Source: Ga0077530 sp035565975 (GTDB taxonomy: Bacteria; Pseudomonadota; Alphaproteobacteria; Rhizobiales; Hyphomicrobiaceae). Taken from it: a stretch of DNA of 64,000 nucleotides. Each line of letters starts with the position of its first letter. Within the stretch, counting starts at the first letter, position 1. Where the stretch lies: positions 1-64,000 of the forward strand of contig DATMRT010000096.1 of NCBI GenBank assembly GCA_035565975.1. Direction: 5' to 3'. Position numbers and translations under genes: made by a program. The notes under the pieces are model-generated. The model ran no database searches, was not told where the DNA came from, and saw only the letters and a program-made list of their open reading frames with translations. Below are positions 35,964 through 44,570 of the stretch, piece by piece.

Positions 35964-36536
35964 TCAGTCGGTCATCGGCAAGCGGATGACCACGCCGCCC
36001 ATGACGTCCTTCAACTTGAAATCGCGGCGCGGGCTGTCCTTGTGCTCGTTGTGGCAGCCGACGCATGCCGGTGCGATGGCGACGTCCGCGTAAACGGCTG
36101 TGAAGTACTTCTTTCCGCCGAGCGTTTCCTCGCCGTAGTAGTTCTTGCCCGGATTGGCGGCGACGAACTCGAGGCCGGCCTTCTCGACGTCGGTACGTGG
36201 CGCGTTCTGCTTGTTGACGGGCCAGAGCGACAGTAGCGAGTAGCGGAACTTGTCGGTCTTCTCGGCAACCATTTCCGCGCCGAAGCGGAACATCTGCGCG
36301 GGCAGCGGCAATGCCTTCTCGTCCTCGTGGTATTCGCTCGCCTTGATGACCTTGTCCTTGAGCGTCAATCGATTGACGACCTTGCGCGTGTAGACCGTGC
36401 GGTCCGACTCCATGACGGCGTGGAGCATGTCCGCGACATCCTTGTACGCGATGCCCTTCGCCATGGCGCTCGCGCCCAGGGCGACCACGGCACAACCGCT
36501 CAGGCACGCAAGCGCCCAACGCCTTGAAATCTTCAT
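35964..36536 (-). CDS. DUF3365-type monoheme cytochrome c
   Basis: A 190-residue exported protein. The signal peptide is MKISRRWALACLSGCAVVAL to SAMAKG, also with a twin-arginine look (SRRWAL) though in a Sec-like context. The mature part is a DUF3365 (Tll0287-like) domain with SLWPVNKQNAPRTDVEKAGL and a single c-type heme site CVGCH near the C-terminus, close to PRRDFKLKDVMGGVVIRLP. DUF3365 domains are found as redox or sensor modules. A perfect AGGAGAG lies before the ATG. It sits between the globin and the multiheme cytochrome. Confidence 0.86.
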   Translation of the reverse strand: MKISRRWALACLSGCAVVALGASAMAKGIAYKDVADMLHAVMESDRTVYTRKVVNRLTLKDKVIKASEYHEDEKALPLPAQMFRFGAEMVAEKTDKFRYSLLSLWPVNKQNAPRTDVEKAGLEFVAANPGKNYYGEETLGGKKYFTAVYADVAIAPACVGCHNEHKDSPRRDFKLKDVMGGVVIRLPMTD

Positions 36537-36570
36537 GTCTCGTCTCTCCTCTTGCCTCTGGGATGACTGG

Positions 36571-38010
36571 TCATTTGCTGCCTGCCGAGCCGGCGGATTT
36601 CCCCTCGCGTTCCTTCAGGCGACGCATGACCCATTCGATGCTTTCGACGCGGGCGGAGGGGCGCCCGGCGAAATTCCGCGACACGAGGTCGGTGTCCGCC
36701 AGTGCATCGATGGCGAAGCCGAGCCCGTGACAGTTCATGCAGACCGAGCGGAGCATCTTCTCGTTCGGTCTGAGGTTGTCGTTCTGGTTGTGAACGACGA
36801 GGAGGTGTTCCTCGCCGGTATCGGGATCCTCGCGCGTCGTGCGTGGCATATGGCAGGTCGCGCACGTGACGCCCGTGCCCTTTACGCCCGCGCCGTCGCG
36901 TTCCGCCTTCGCCAGTGTCTCGTGCGGCGAGCCGACATAGGCGCGCGAATGCTTGTCGTCGTGACAGCCGAGGCACGCCTCGACTTCCGCGCGTGCGGTA
37001 TCGAACGCGTGCGCACCGTGGCACGTCGTGCAGGTCAAGTCGGTGCCGTGCGCCTTGGCCGACATGGGCAGGCGCGCCAACTCCGGCCTCATGGGCGTGA
37101 GCGGTTGCTTGCGCGTGAGGCCGAGCGGTCCGTCAACTGCGCTCATCAGGCCCGGCGCCAGCCGCATGCCGTGACGGCCTGCGCTGAAGGTCGCCGTCTC
37201 GTCCTTGTGACAGGTGGCGCAGACCGTGTGATCGGGTTTGTCGATCCAGCGCGTCGCGTACTCTTCCTTGGATTTCACGCCCGGCGCATGACAGCCCGAG
37301 CAGTTGACGCCGCCCTTGGCGTGCGCACTTGCCAGCCAGTCGGCCGCCACGGCCGCATCGCCGCTCTTGCCGGCAGGCGCGTCCGCGGCTGCAAGCTCAA
37401 CGATCGGTTTCGCATCGGTTGATTTCTCTGGCGGTGATGCGCGCAGCTTGACGATGGGCTTCGAGGCCGTCTCCGGATCCTTCGCGTGCCGTTCCAGGAA
37501 ATCCTCATAGAGCGCGCGGTTGTCGTGGTAGTTGTGACAGCCGGCTGAGGTGCAGGTCGCGAAGGCGAGGCCTTCGTGACTCGGCCGATCCTTGCCAATG
37601 TCCTGATGGCACAGCGCGCAGAAGTCCGGCGGCAGCGTCAGGCCCATGGCGGTCGTGATCTCGCCGCGATGCTCGGTGTGGCACGTGACGCACTGAGTGG
37701 CTTCGAGTTTCTCCAAACGGTCAGCGTTTCGCGGATCGGCGAACTTCTTGGCCGGGTGCGTGTCCTTTGCAGTGGCCAGCTCTGCGCCGTGGCAGCCGAC
37801 GCACGCCTTTTGGATCGACTCTTTGCCGCCGAACGCGGTCGTGTGGCACGCCGTGCAGGCAAGCTCGATCTGGTGATGGCCATCGGTCGTGCGTCCGATG
37901 ACGAGGCTTGGACGCGCCGCGCCGCCGTAGAGCAGGCCAGCGATCATGACGGCCGCGGCCGCGCTCGTGGCGAGCAGCCAGATCAGCCAGAGCGGACCAT
38001 TGCTCGTCAT
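36571..38010 (-). CDS. Multiheme c-type cytochrome (ten CXXCH plus one CX4CH)
   Basis: A 479-residue cytochrome anchored by one N-terminal span (PLWLIWLLATSAAAAVMIAG). I count ten CXXCH motifs (CTACH, CVGCH, CVTCH, CALCH, CSGCH, CATCH, CTTCH, CLGCH, CATCH, CMNCH) and one CTSAGCH of CX4CH type, so up to eleven hemes. Spacing resembles cytochrome c3/NapC-NrfH-like chains that pass electrons over long distances. An Ala/Pro-rich linker separates hemes five and six. The ATG at 38010 follows the stop of the flavoprotein gene by nine bases. It should carry electrons from the membrane flavoprotein to the periplasmic acceptor; the acceptor is unknown. Confidence 0.88.
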   Translation of the reverse strand: MTSNGPLWLIWLLATSAAAAVMIAGLLYGGAARPSLVIGRTTDGHHQIELACTACHTTAFGGKESIQKACVGCHGAELATAKDTHPAKKFADPRNADRLEKLEATQCVTCHTEHRGEITTAMGLTLPPDFCALCHQDIGKDRPSHEGLAFATCTSAGCHNYHDNRALYEDFLERHAKDPETASKPIVKLRASPPEKSTDAKPIVELAAADAPAGKSGDAAVAADWLASAHAKGGVNCSGCHAPGVKSKEEYATRWIDKPDHTVCATCHKDETATFSAGRHGMRLAPGLMSAVDGPLGLTRKQPLTPMRPELARLPMSAKAHGTDLTCTTCHGAHAFDTARAEVEACLGCHDDKHSRAYVGSPHETLAKAERDGAGVKGTGVTCATCHMPRTTREDPDTGEEHLLVVHNQNDNLRPNEKMLRSVCMNCHGLGFAIDALADTDLVSRNFAGRPSARVESIEWVMRRLKEREGKSAGSAGSK

Positions 38011-38018
38011 GCGCGCGC

Positions 38019-40166
38019 TCAATAGTAGTAGACGCTGAGGATGTGGAGACCGAGAAGCAGCGGCAGAGGCCACAGCGCGAGGACGTGCAGCCAGAGCGAG
38101 ATCGATCTGAGCCGCGCGGCTTTTTCCGGTGATTTCGAGATGCGGTGCTCAAGCGCACTCGAGAGCCCGATCGTCGCGCCGCTGACGCTGGCCGTGAGGA
38201 AACAGCTCATCAGCCAGAAATTGAGATTGTGGCCGAGGCGGAAGCCTGTGTGCGCGAAGAGGACGAGCAGCGCCGAGACGCCGATGAGGATGTGCACGAG
38301 GCGCCACGCGGCGAACTCGCCGAGCCATCGCAGGAGAGCTGCAGGCAGCCATCGTTTGCGCAACGAAAGGAGCGAGGCCATCACGGAAAGCGCGAGCAGC
38401 GTGTATCCGCTCGTCTGCTTCCACGTGCCGTCGAGCCAGAGCTTCTCCGCAATGCCTACGCCGGCGATGGATTTCGCGAGCGGCCACACGGGAAGCGCCA
38501 GCGTTATGGCGGCGCCCAGAGCGGCTGCGCCGGATGCCGCCGCGGCGGGTCGCCACCAGCGCAGAGGCTTGCGCGCCGGCGGGCCGCCGAGAAGCGCTGA
38601 GATGTGGATCTGGCAGCTGCCGCAGACGGTGGAGGCGCCGGTGTCGCGCTGGACATCCTCGAAGGTCGCGGCACCGAGCGCGATGGCGTCGCCGATCTGA
38701 CCGCGCGTCACGCCGGTGCAGTTGCACACGGTCGCGTGCCGCGGCCAGGTATGGACGCTCGCCTGCTCCTGCTCCGGCCAGAGGCGCCCGCTGTTCCGGA
38801 AGCGCAAGCGATGCCACGGCAGGATGAGGGACTTGGAGCGGATCGCCTCCTGGAGATTCGCGACCTCGGGCCAATCGCCGATGCCGAGTGCGCCGACGAG
38901 CCGCGCACCGTTCACCACGAGCGCCCGATAAATGCCTTTGGCTTCGTCCTGAAAAACGATCGTGGTGACGTCCGCACGCTGGTCGAGCTGCTCGACGTCG
39001 CCCATGCTGAAGACGTCGATGCCGACGACCTTGAGCTTGGTCGAGGGCACCGAGCCAGCATAGCGAACGGGCGATCCGGCAATATCGCTCGCGGCGGCAA
39101 CAGCCTGCTCGAAGCCCGGGCCTACGAGTCCGGCAACGACGCCGTCGAACTCAGCGCATTCGCCGATGGCGTAGATGTCCGGATCGCTGGTCCGCAAATG
39201 CTCCGAGACACGGATGCCGCGGCCGACGGCCAGACCGACATCCCGCGCGAGCTCCATGTTGGCGCGAACGCCGGTGCAGATGATGACCGTGTCGCAGGCA
39301 ATGCGCGTGCCATCGCCGAGCTCGATCGCCTCGACACGATCCGTGCCGACGATTCGCGCAACGCTTGTGCCGGTCCTTACGACGAGACCGTTTTGCTCGA
39401 GCTGGCTGGCCAGGAGTTCGCCGGCCGCCCGATCGAGCTGTCGCGGCATCAGGTGCGGGCTGTGCTCGACGACCCATGTTTCGGTGCCGCGGCGTGCCAT
39501 GCCGCGAGCAGCCTCGAGACCGAGGAGGCCGCCGCCGATGACGACGGTGCGGCGCGAACGAAAGGAGCGCGCGATGAGCCGTTCGACGTCATCGATGTTC
39601 CGGAACGTGAAGACGCCGGAAAGTTCGCGGTTCGGGATCGGCGGCACATGAGCGCGTGATCCAACGGCCAGCACGAGCTTGCGATAGGCAATGGTCCTGC
39701 CGACACGCGTGGTGATGGTGCGCAGAGCGCGATCGATATCAACCACACTCTGTTCGGAGTAGAGCTGTACGACGCCGGGGCCGGGGAACTCCAGCCGCTG
39801 CATGATCTGGCCAAGCTGAGCATCGCCGCTGAGGAGCGGCGTCAGCTTCACGCGGTTGTACGGCTGCCAACGCTCTGCATTGAAGATGATGCAATCGATG
39901 CCCCGGCGTGAAAGCTCCTGAGCGACGCGAATGCCCGCGGGACCACCGCCCACGATGACGACCGGCTCAGCGGGCTCGGATGTCTGTGCGATGCCGGGGT
40001 TGGATGCACTGCCGCCCGCTAAGGGCGCCGCCTCGATGAGAGGCTTCACGCTGTCGGCGGTCGACGCGCTTTCAATGAGCCGGGAGGACGCGGCTGCGGT
40101 CGCAGAGTCCTGCGTGGGGGACGTGCGCTCAACACACGTCTCGCGCCGGCGAGCAGCAGTGATCAT
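38019..40166 (-). CDS. NirB-like flavoprotein fused to BFD Fe-S domain and membrane domain
   Basis: About 715 residues with an unusual three-part layout. Residues about 69-470 form a pyridine-nucleotide-disulfide reductase fold like the N-terminal part of NirB, with FAD motif VVIVGGGPAGIRVAQELSRR and NAD motif TVVIGGGLLGLEAARGM. Residues 481-518 hold a BFD-like [2Fe-2S] domain with CNC and CGSC. Residues 532-715 contain about five membrane spans with several histidines (LVHILIG, FAHTGF, WLHVLAL, LHILSVYYY), suggesting a heme-b ferric-reductase-like or b561-like domain. It would move electrons from NAD(P)H across the membrane. An earlier GTG at 40235 would add 23 residues. It is followed by the multiheme cytochrome gene. 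Confidence 0.82.
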   Translation of the reverse strand: MITAARRRETCVERTSPTQDSATAAASSRLIESASTADSVKPLIEAAPLAGGSASNPGIAQTSEPAEPVVIVGGGPAGIRVAQELSRRGIDCIIFNAERWQPYNRVKLTPLLSGDAQLGQIMQRLEFPGPGVVQLYSEQSVVDIDRALRTITTRVGRTIAYRKLVLAVGSRAHVPPIPNRELSGVFTFRNIDDVERLIARSFRSRRTVVIGGGLLGLEAARGMARRGTETWVVEHSPHLMPRQLDRAAGELLASQLEQNGLVVRTGTSVARIVGTDRVEAIELGDGTRIACDTVIICTGVRANMELARDVGLAVGRGIRVSEHLRTSDPDIYAIGECAEFDGVVAGLVGPGFEQAVAAASDIAGSPVRYAGSVPSTKLKVVGIDVFSMGDVEQLDQRADVTTIVFQDEAKGIYRALVVNGARLVGALGIGDWPEVANLQEAIRSKSLILPWHRLRFRNSGRLWPEQEQASVHTWPRHATVCNCTGVTRGQIGDAIALGAATFEDVQRDTGASTVCGSCQIHISALLGGPPARKPLRWWRPAAAASGAAALGAAITLALPVWPLAKSIAGVGIAEKLWLDGTWKQTSGYTLLALSVMASLLSLRKRWLPAALLRWLGEFAAWRLVHILIGVSALLVLFAHTGFRLGHNLNFWLMSCFLTASVSGATIGLSSALEHRISKSPEKAARLRSISLWLHVLALWPLPLLLGLHILSVYYY

Positions 40167-40506
40167 GGTCACCCCAAGGCCATCGACACCTCGCCACTCG
40201 TCCGTATCGCTCAGCGAACAGTTCGAATGGCCCACCCCAGGCGAATGCAGTTGCCTGGCTCAAGGCGACGTTGCCTTTGCTGCGGTCCGGCGCTGGACCA
40301 AGAGTCGTAGGAACCGACGCTCCCGATCTCCGGCGTCGCGCATCAGTCCCCGTTACTCCAACTTAGCAATTGTTATGCCAGTTCTAAGCTGTGATTTTCG
40401 CAGTCTCTTTCAAATACTTGCGAGCGGACGGAAACCGCGCTTCGGCCGTCATCTGCCGCATCGGCGAGCAGCAGACGCAAGAGTTTCCGGCAAACAGCAA
40501 AGTCTC
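40167..40506. other. Regulatory region of the redox operon
   Basis: About 340 bases without a gene lie between the flavoprotein and the lipid-kinase gene; the lipid kinase reads away to its own promoter further right. An AT-rich patch at about 40355-40420 contains the sigma-54-like sequence described separately. Confidence 0.4.
40365..40380 (-). promoter_or_regulatory. Sigma-54-type -24/-12 promoter candidate
   Basis: On the minus strand the bases read TGGCATAACAATTGCT. The invariant GG and GC are ten bases apart, as required for RpoN promoters, and only position six of the TGGCAC-N5-TTGCW consensus deviates (T for C). Start would fall near 40354, 120-190 bases before the flavoprotein start codons. 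An enhancer-binding protein gene was not seen nearby. Confidence 0.45.
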
Positions 40507-41487
40507 TTATGAAGAGCGCGCGTGCGCGTGAGCGGTCTCATCGAGACCACGCGGCACGATCATCGGCGTGCGCGCGACATCGGCAACGACGCGATAGGAC
40601 GACGACACGACAGGCTCGCCATCGACCTGCACGGCGAGGTTCTCGGCCCCGCGAATGTCCACGGTGCGTGCCGGCATCATCTCGATGGTGCTTGCGCGCT
40701 CGAGCTGTCCGGCGACGAGGTGGAGAAGCTCCAGCATTCTCTGGCGCCGGCTGGTCGCACGCGAGATCACGACGTTAAAGCCGGGGGACAGTATGTTCGT
40801 GTTCTTCGAGAGCAGGAAGCGGCCGGCATAGTGGGCCGCGTTGGCGACAACGAGCCAGGATGCCTCGTGAGAGCGTCCGTCGACCTTGACCTCGAATGTC
40901 CGCGGCTTGCGCGCGAGTGCGGCAAGTATCGGCCAGCCGAACGCTGGCTTGCCGATCTGACGTTTCAGCGCCATGGGCAGGCCCGCGACGACTTGGCCGT
41001 CGAAACCGGCGCCCACCATCAGCAGGCAGGGAGCGCCGTTGATGCTTGCGGTCGAGAGCGCGACGACAGGCCCGTGCAGAAGCATATCTGCGATCTCGCC
41101 GGCTTTGCGCGGCAGCCGCAACTCCTCTGCGAGCACGTTGCCTGTCCCGGCAGGAATGAGGCCGAACGGCACGTTTGAGCCGCCGAGCATCGCGACCATA
41201 CTGCGCACCGTACCGTCGCCGCCCGAGGCCACGACCGCGTCGTAAGTGTCGATCGGCGCTGAGAGAGCATCATCGCGCGTGTTTTCCGCTTTCACGTGAA
41301 GGTCGGCGACCGCGCCGGCCCGCTCGAGGCATCGGGCCACCTCCCGCACGACATCGAGGCGATTTCGTCCGGCTATCGGATTGTGGACAATGAGAAAGCG
41401 CTTCCGCCCGGGCGAGGTCGTGCCAACCGAAGGCTCGTTCCCTTCGAGATCAAAGCTGCCCTGCGGCCGATCGACGTGTTGCTGCAT
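40507..41487 (-). CDS. Diacylglycerol kinase-family lipid kinase (YegS/BmrU-like)
   Basis: A 326-residue DAGK-catalytic domain protein. Family marks are the RFLIVHNPIAGRNRLDVVRE opening, the VVASGGDGTVRSMVAMLGGS nucleotide loop, the FGLIPAGTGNVLAEELRLPR stretch, and the C-terminal NLAVQVDGEPVVSSSYRVV. The ATG at 41487 begins ten bases after the stop of eptA, and coding is continuous from eptA. Diacylglycerol is the by-product when EptA takes phosphoethanolamine from phosphatidylethanolamine, so this kinase probably recycles it to phosphatidate. That link is inference, but the pairing is mechanistically sound. Confidence 0.85.
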   Translation of the reverse strand: MQQHVDRPQGSFDLEGNEPSVGTTSPGRKRFLIVHNPIAGRNRLDVVREVARCLERAGAVADLHVKAENTRDDALSAPIDTYDAVVASGGDGTVRSMVAMLGGSNVPFGLIPAGTGNVLAEELRLPRKAGEIADMLLHGPVVALSTASINGAPCLLMVGAGFDGQVVAGLPMALKRQIGKPAFGWPILAALARKPRTFEVKVDGRSHEASWLVVANAAHYAGRFLLSKNTNILSPGFNVVISRATSRRQRMLELLHLVAGQLERASTIEMMPARTVDIRGAENLAVQVDGEPVVSSSYRVVADVARTPMIVPRGLDETAHAHARSS

Positions 41488-41497
41488 GGTGCGCTGT

Positions 41498-43135
41498 TTA
41501 CGTGGGGCTCTCGCGCCTCGCTCCGCAACGATGCAGGAGATCAAGTCGCGGATCGTAGAGGTGCGTGCGGATGGCGAACATGCCGAACACCATGTGGAAC
41601 AGATTATCGTGGCTCGCACCGATGGTCGCGGCGAGTTCCTGCAGGCACTCCATGCTCACGCGAAGGCGGGCCTGGGTCGCGTGCGAGATCCAAATGATGA
41701 AGGGTATGTGGGTCTGCTCCCTCGGTGCAAGCGCCCGCGGCATGCCGTGGAGATACAAACCTTTTTCGCCGAGGGACTCGCCGTGATCGGAGACATAGAT
41801 CATGGCGGTATCGATACCCTTCGCTTCGACGGCGCCAAGGATCTTGATCAGTTCCGCCAGGACATGATCGGTATAGAGTATCGTATTGTCGTAGCTGTTG
41901 ACGATCTGCTCGCCGGTGCAGTGGCTCAACTGAGCGGACTGGCACGTCGGCTGGAATCTTGCGAACGATGCGGGCACGCGTTTGAAGTAGGCCGGGCCGT
42001 GGCTGCCCATCATATGAAGCACGATCAGACCACCGTGTTTCATGGCGGCGATGCGGTCCTCGAGGCCATCCAGCAGGACTTCATCGTAGCTCGCCTCGCC
42101 ATCGTGTGAAGCGTCACGCCTTTTTATCAGTAGCTCTGTCGCGACGTCCTTGCAGACGCCTTTGCAGCCCGATTGATTGTCGCGCCACAGGACGTCGAGG
42201 CCGGCGCGCCGAAGAATGTGGAGAAGGTTCTCCTGCCCTGCTGCGTCCGCGACAGTGAACTTCTCCTGACCGATGCCCGAAAACATACATGGAACGGAGT
42301 GGGCCGTGTCAGTACCGCAGGATGAGGCTTGCTTGAAGCTCAGGATACTATCGGTGTGCGAGAGGCGGGGATTTGTCTCGCGCGCGTAGCCATTGAGCGA
42401 GAAGTTGGCCGAGCGTGCCGTCTCGCCAACCACGAGGATTGTAACGAGGGGACGGCCCGAAGCTGTCTTGATGTCGTCGCGATGGGCGTCCTCGCCGAAC
42501 CGGCGCAAGGTGTGTGGTGCGTGGTGCTGGGTGCCGTATTTGGCGAGGGCGACGATGAAATTCGAGGGGACGAGTGCGAACAGAAGATCGCGGCTCTCCC
42601 GTATGGTGCTCGCAAAGCTCGCATAGAAAGAGAGCACGAGGGCTCCAGCAAGGGAACTGGAGATAAGGATGCGCGCGCTGTTGGCGGAAAGGGCCTTGGG
42701 AAGGGTTGGCCAACGGACAGGCGCGATGACTATGAGGCCCGCCGGAACAACGCCCAACAGGATGACGAATGCCAGAAACGGCCCGGTCAGAAACTCTCCG
42801 GCCTCGTGTGCATCGGTTTCCAGGACATTGCGGATCATGTTCGCGTCGATTGCCGTCCCGAACTCATCGATGAAGTAGGCTGCGAAAGCCGACAGGAGTA
42901 CGAGGCCTGCCGCCAGCGGCTTCAGCACAAAGGGCACGGCCGCGACCGAAAGCGCAGCGTTGAGCAGGGCCACGAGAGCGACCGCGAACGCCAAGACAAA
43001 GAGCCAATCACCGAATGCCGCCGGTTGGACGTCGGCCAAAAGGCGTGTCCAGAACGCGCCGTTGAGGGCAGCGACGATGTAGAGAGATGTCAGCAGGCCG
43101 AGTTGGCCGGGCGTAAGTGCGCCGCGAGGGGGCAT
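41498..43135 (-). CDS. eptA: Phosphoethanolamine transferase (EptA/MCR type)
   Basis: A 545-residue inner-membrane enzyme that adds phosphoethanolamine to lipid A or another envelope glycolipid. About five spans fill residues 10-180. The periplasmic alkaline-phosphatase-like domain begins with VTILVVGETARSANFSLNGY, has the catalytic threonine in SCGTDTAHSVPCMFSGIG, and metal-binding residues in IYVSDHGESLGEKGLYLHG. Disulfide cysteines (GCKGVCKD) fit the family. It is the first gene of a two-gene unit with the lipid kinase. The exact lipid target and any effect on polymyxin susceptibility cannot be told from sequence. Confidence 0.92.
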   Translation of the reverse strand: MPPRGALTPGQLGLLTSLYIVAALNGAFWTRLLADVQPAAFGDWLFVLAFAVALVALLNAALSVAAVPFVLKPLAAGLVLLSAFAAYFIDEFGTAIDANMIRNVLETDAHEAGEFLTGPFLAFVILLGVVPAGLIVIAPVRWPTLPKALSANSARILISSSLAGALVLSFYASFASTIRESRDLLFALVPSNFIVALAKYGTQHHAPHTLRRFGEDAHRDDIKTASGRPLVTILVVGETARSANFSLNGYARETNPRLSHTDSILSFKQASSCGTDTAHSVPCMFSGIGQEKFTVADAAGQENLLHILRRAGLDVLWRDNQSGCKGVCKDVATELLIKRRDASHDGEASYDEVLLDGLEDRIAAMKHGGLIVLHMMGSHGPAYFKRVPASFARFQPTCQSAQLSHCTGEQIVNSYDNTILYTDHVLAELIKILGAVEAKGIDTAMIYVSDHGESLGEKGLYLHGMPRALAPREQTHIPFIIWISHATQARLRVSMECLQELAATIGASHDNLFHMVFGMFAIRTHLYDPRLDLLHRCGARRESPT

Positions 43136-43294
43136 TGGCAGGCTGCCTCTGAGGGGACGGCACTCACGCTTCCACCCCGCATCTGTTGGGGGGTAACAAT
43201 GATGCGGCTTCCCTAAAGCGAATAGTTTATCAGGACTGGCCGCAGGTGGCAGGGAGTGGCTTGTCTCGTCAAGAGGGGACGGGCGATCGCGCCC

Positions 43295-44311
43295 CTAGGG
43301 CGCAATGCAACGGGCGGGAGCGTCCAGCGTGCCCTCCGCGGGCTCGCCCGAGAGGAGGCTGCGGCGGAGCTCATGGCGCTCGCGGCGACTGCTCCGGTAA
43401 CTCGTGAAGAGGCGCAAGAGCGGCGGCGGCGGCGGGGCAAGCTGCTCGAGCGCCAGATTGTAGTCCCGCTGTAACTGGCCAAAGCGCAAGGATTTTGCGA
43501 GCGCCAGCAGATGGCGGGCGAGAAGATAGTCGCGGGTCTCCAGCTCTTCGTCCTGATAGATCGCGTGACGCGCGATCAAGGCAAGCAGAGCCGGCAAGTA
43601 CGTCTCTCGACGCGATGAGATGCCGTCGTGCTGCCAGCGCTTGTGCCATAGGGGCTCAGCAATGGTCGCCGCCATGGTTTTCTGCGCGACGCGCATGACC
43701 AAATCGCTGTCCTGCATGCGGTTGAGTGTCGGGTCGAACCCGCCGACCGCGTGCAGGATATCCCGCCGGACTGTCAGTCCAGATGTGGTCGGCTGGATAA
43801 CCCGGCGTGCGACAAGACGCAGCATGTCCCGGCCCGTGTACACGCGCTGGGGCATCGGGAACACCGTCATCTTGGCGGCCTTCTCTGTCGTGAACGCCGA
43901 CAGGACCATGCCGACATGCCGGTGCTTTCGCAGGATCTGGAGCGGTTGACGTAGGCGACCGGGTAGGAATGTGTCGTCGGAGTCGAGAAAGGCCACATAA
44001 GGTGCCCGCGCAGCAGAAATGCCGGTATTGCGGGCGATGTTGGCGCCCGCATTGATCTCGAGCGCGATTACCGAAATGCGCGGGTCGGGTAGGTTCCGTA
44101 ACTCGTGCTTCGTGCCGTCGGTTGAGCCGTCGTCAACAATGATCAGCTCGAAGAGTTCCTCATCGAGGGCGAGTACGCTCTCGATCGTGCGCCCAAGGAT
44201 GTTCCCCCGATTGAACGTGGGCAGCACGATGCTGACTGCCGGGTTCGCGACCGTCGCCGTCCGCTCGACGATGGCCCTCGGCTGTTCTGGGGAATAGTCG
44301 TATCTTGCCAT
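43295..44311 (-). CDS. Family 2 glycosyltransferase
   Basis: A 338-residue GT-A glycosyltransferase. The nucleotide-sugar fold opens with VSIVLPTFNRGNILGRTIES, then IIVDDGSTDGT, RNTGISAARAPYVAFLDSDD (DXD variant SDD) and GGFDPTLNRMQDSDLVMRVA. The C-terminal third is helical with a Pro-rich loop (QLAPPPPPLLRLF). It would add a sugar to a cell-surface glycan. It lies between eptA and, divergently, the MsbA-like exporter. The donor and acceptor are unknown. Confidence 0.88.
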   Translation of the reverse strand: MARYDYSPEQPRAIVERTATVANPAVSIVLPTFNRGNILGRTIESVLALDEELFELIIVDDGSTDGTKHELRNLPDPRISVIALEINAGANIARNTGISAARAPYVAFLDSDDTFLPGRLRQPLQILRKHRHVGMVLSAFTTEKAAKMTVFPMPQRVYTGRDMLRLVARRVIQPTTSGLTVRRDILHAVGGFDPTLNRMQDSDLVMRVAQKTMAATIAEPLWHKRWQHDGISSRRETYLPALLALIARHAIYQDEELETRDYLLARHLLALAKSLRFGQLQRDYNLALEQLAPPPPPLLRLFTSYRSSRRERHELRRSLLSGEPAEGTLDAPARCIAP

Positions 44312-44570
44312 CTCGCGATTCGTCGATGTGCGGCTGCATCAGTTGAGCAGACTGCGCTGGAACGAAGCTTGAGGAAGTTCCGACTCCCAGCTAAGCCTTG
44401 ATAAGATCAGCGTAGGGAGAAACTGCGGCCGCGAACACAGCGCGGACACGATTAAAACCGCGTTCTCTACAGGTATTTCGGATTAGTGCGCGGGCGGAGC
44501 ACAATGTAGAGACGATGACGCCCGCGGGGGCCAACCAGAGCGGGCACGCGCGCCCGGATCAGATAGCAAG

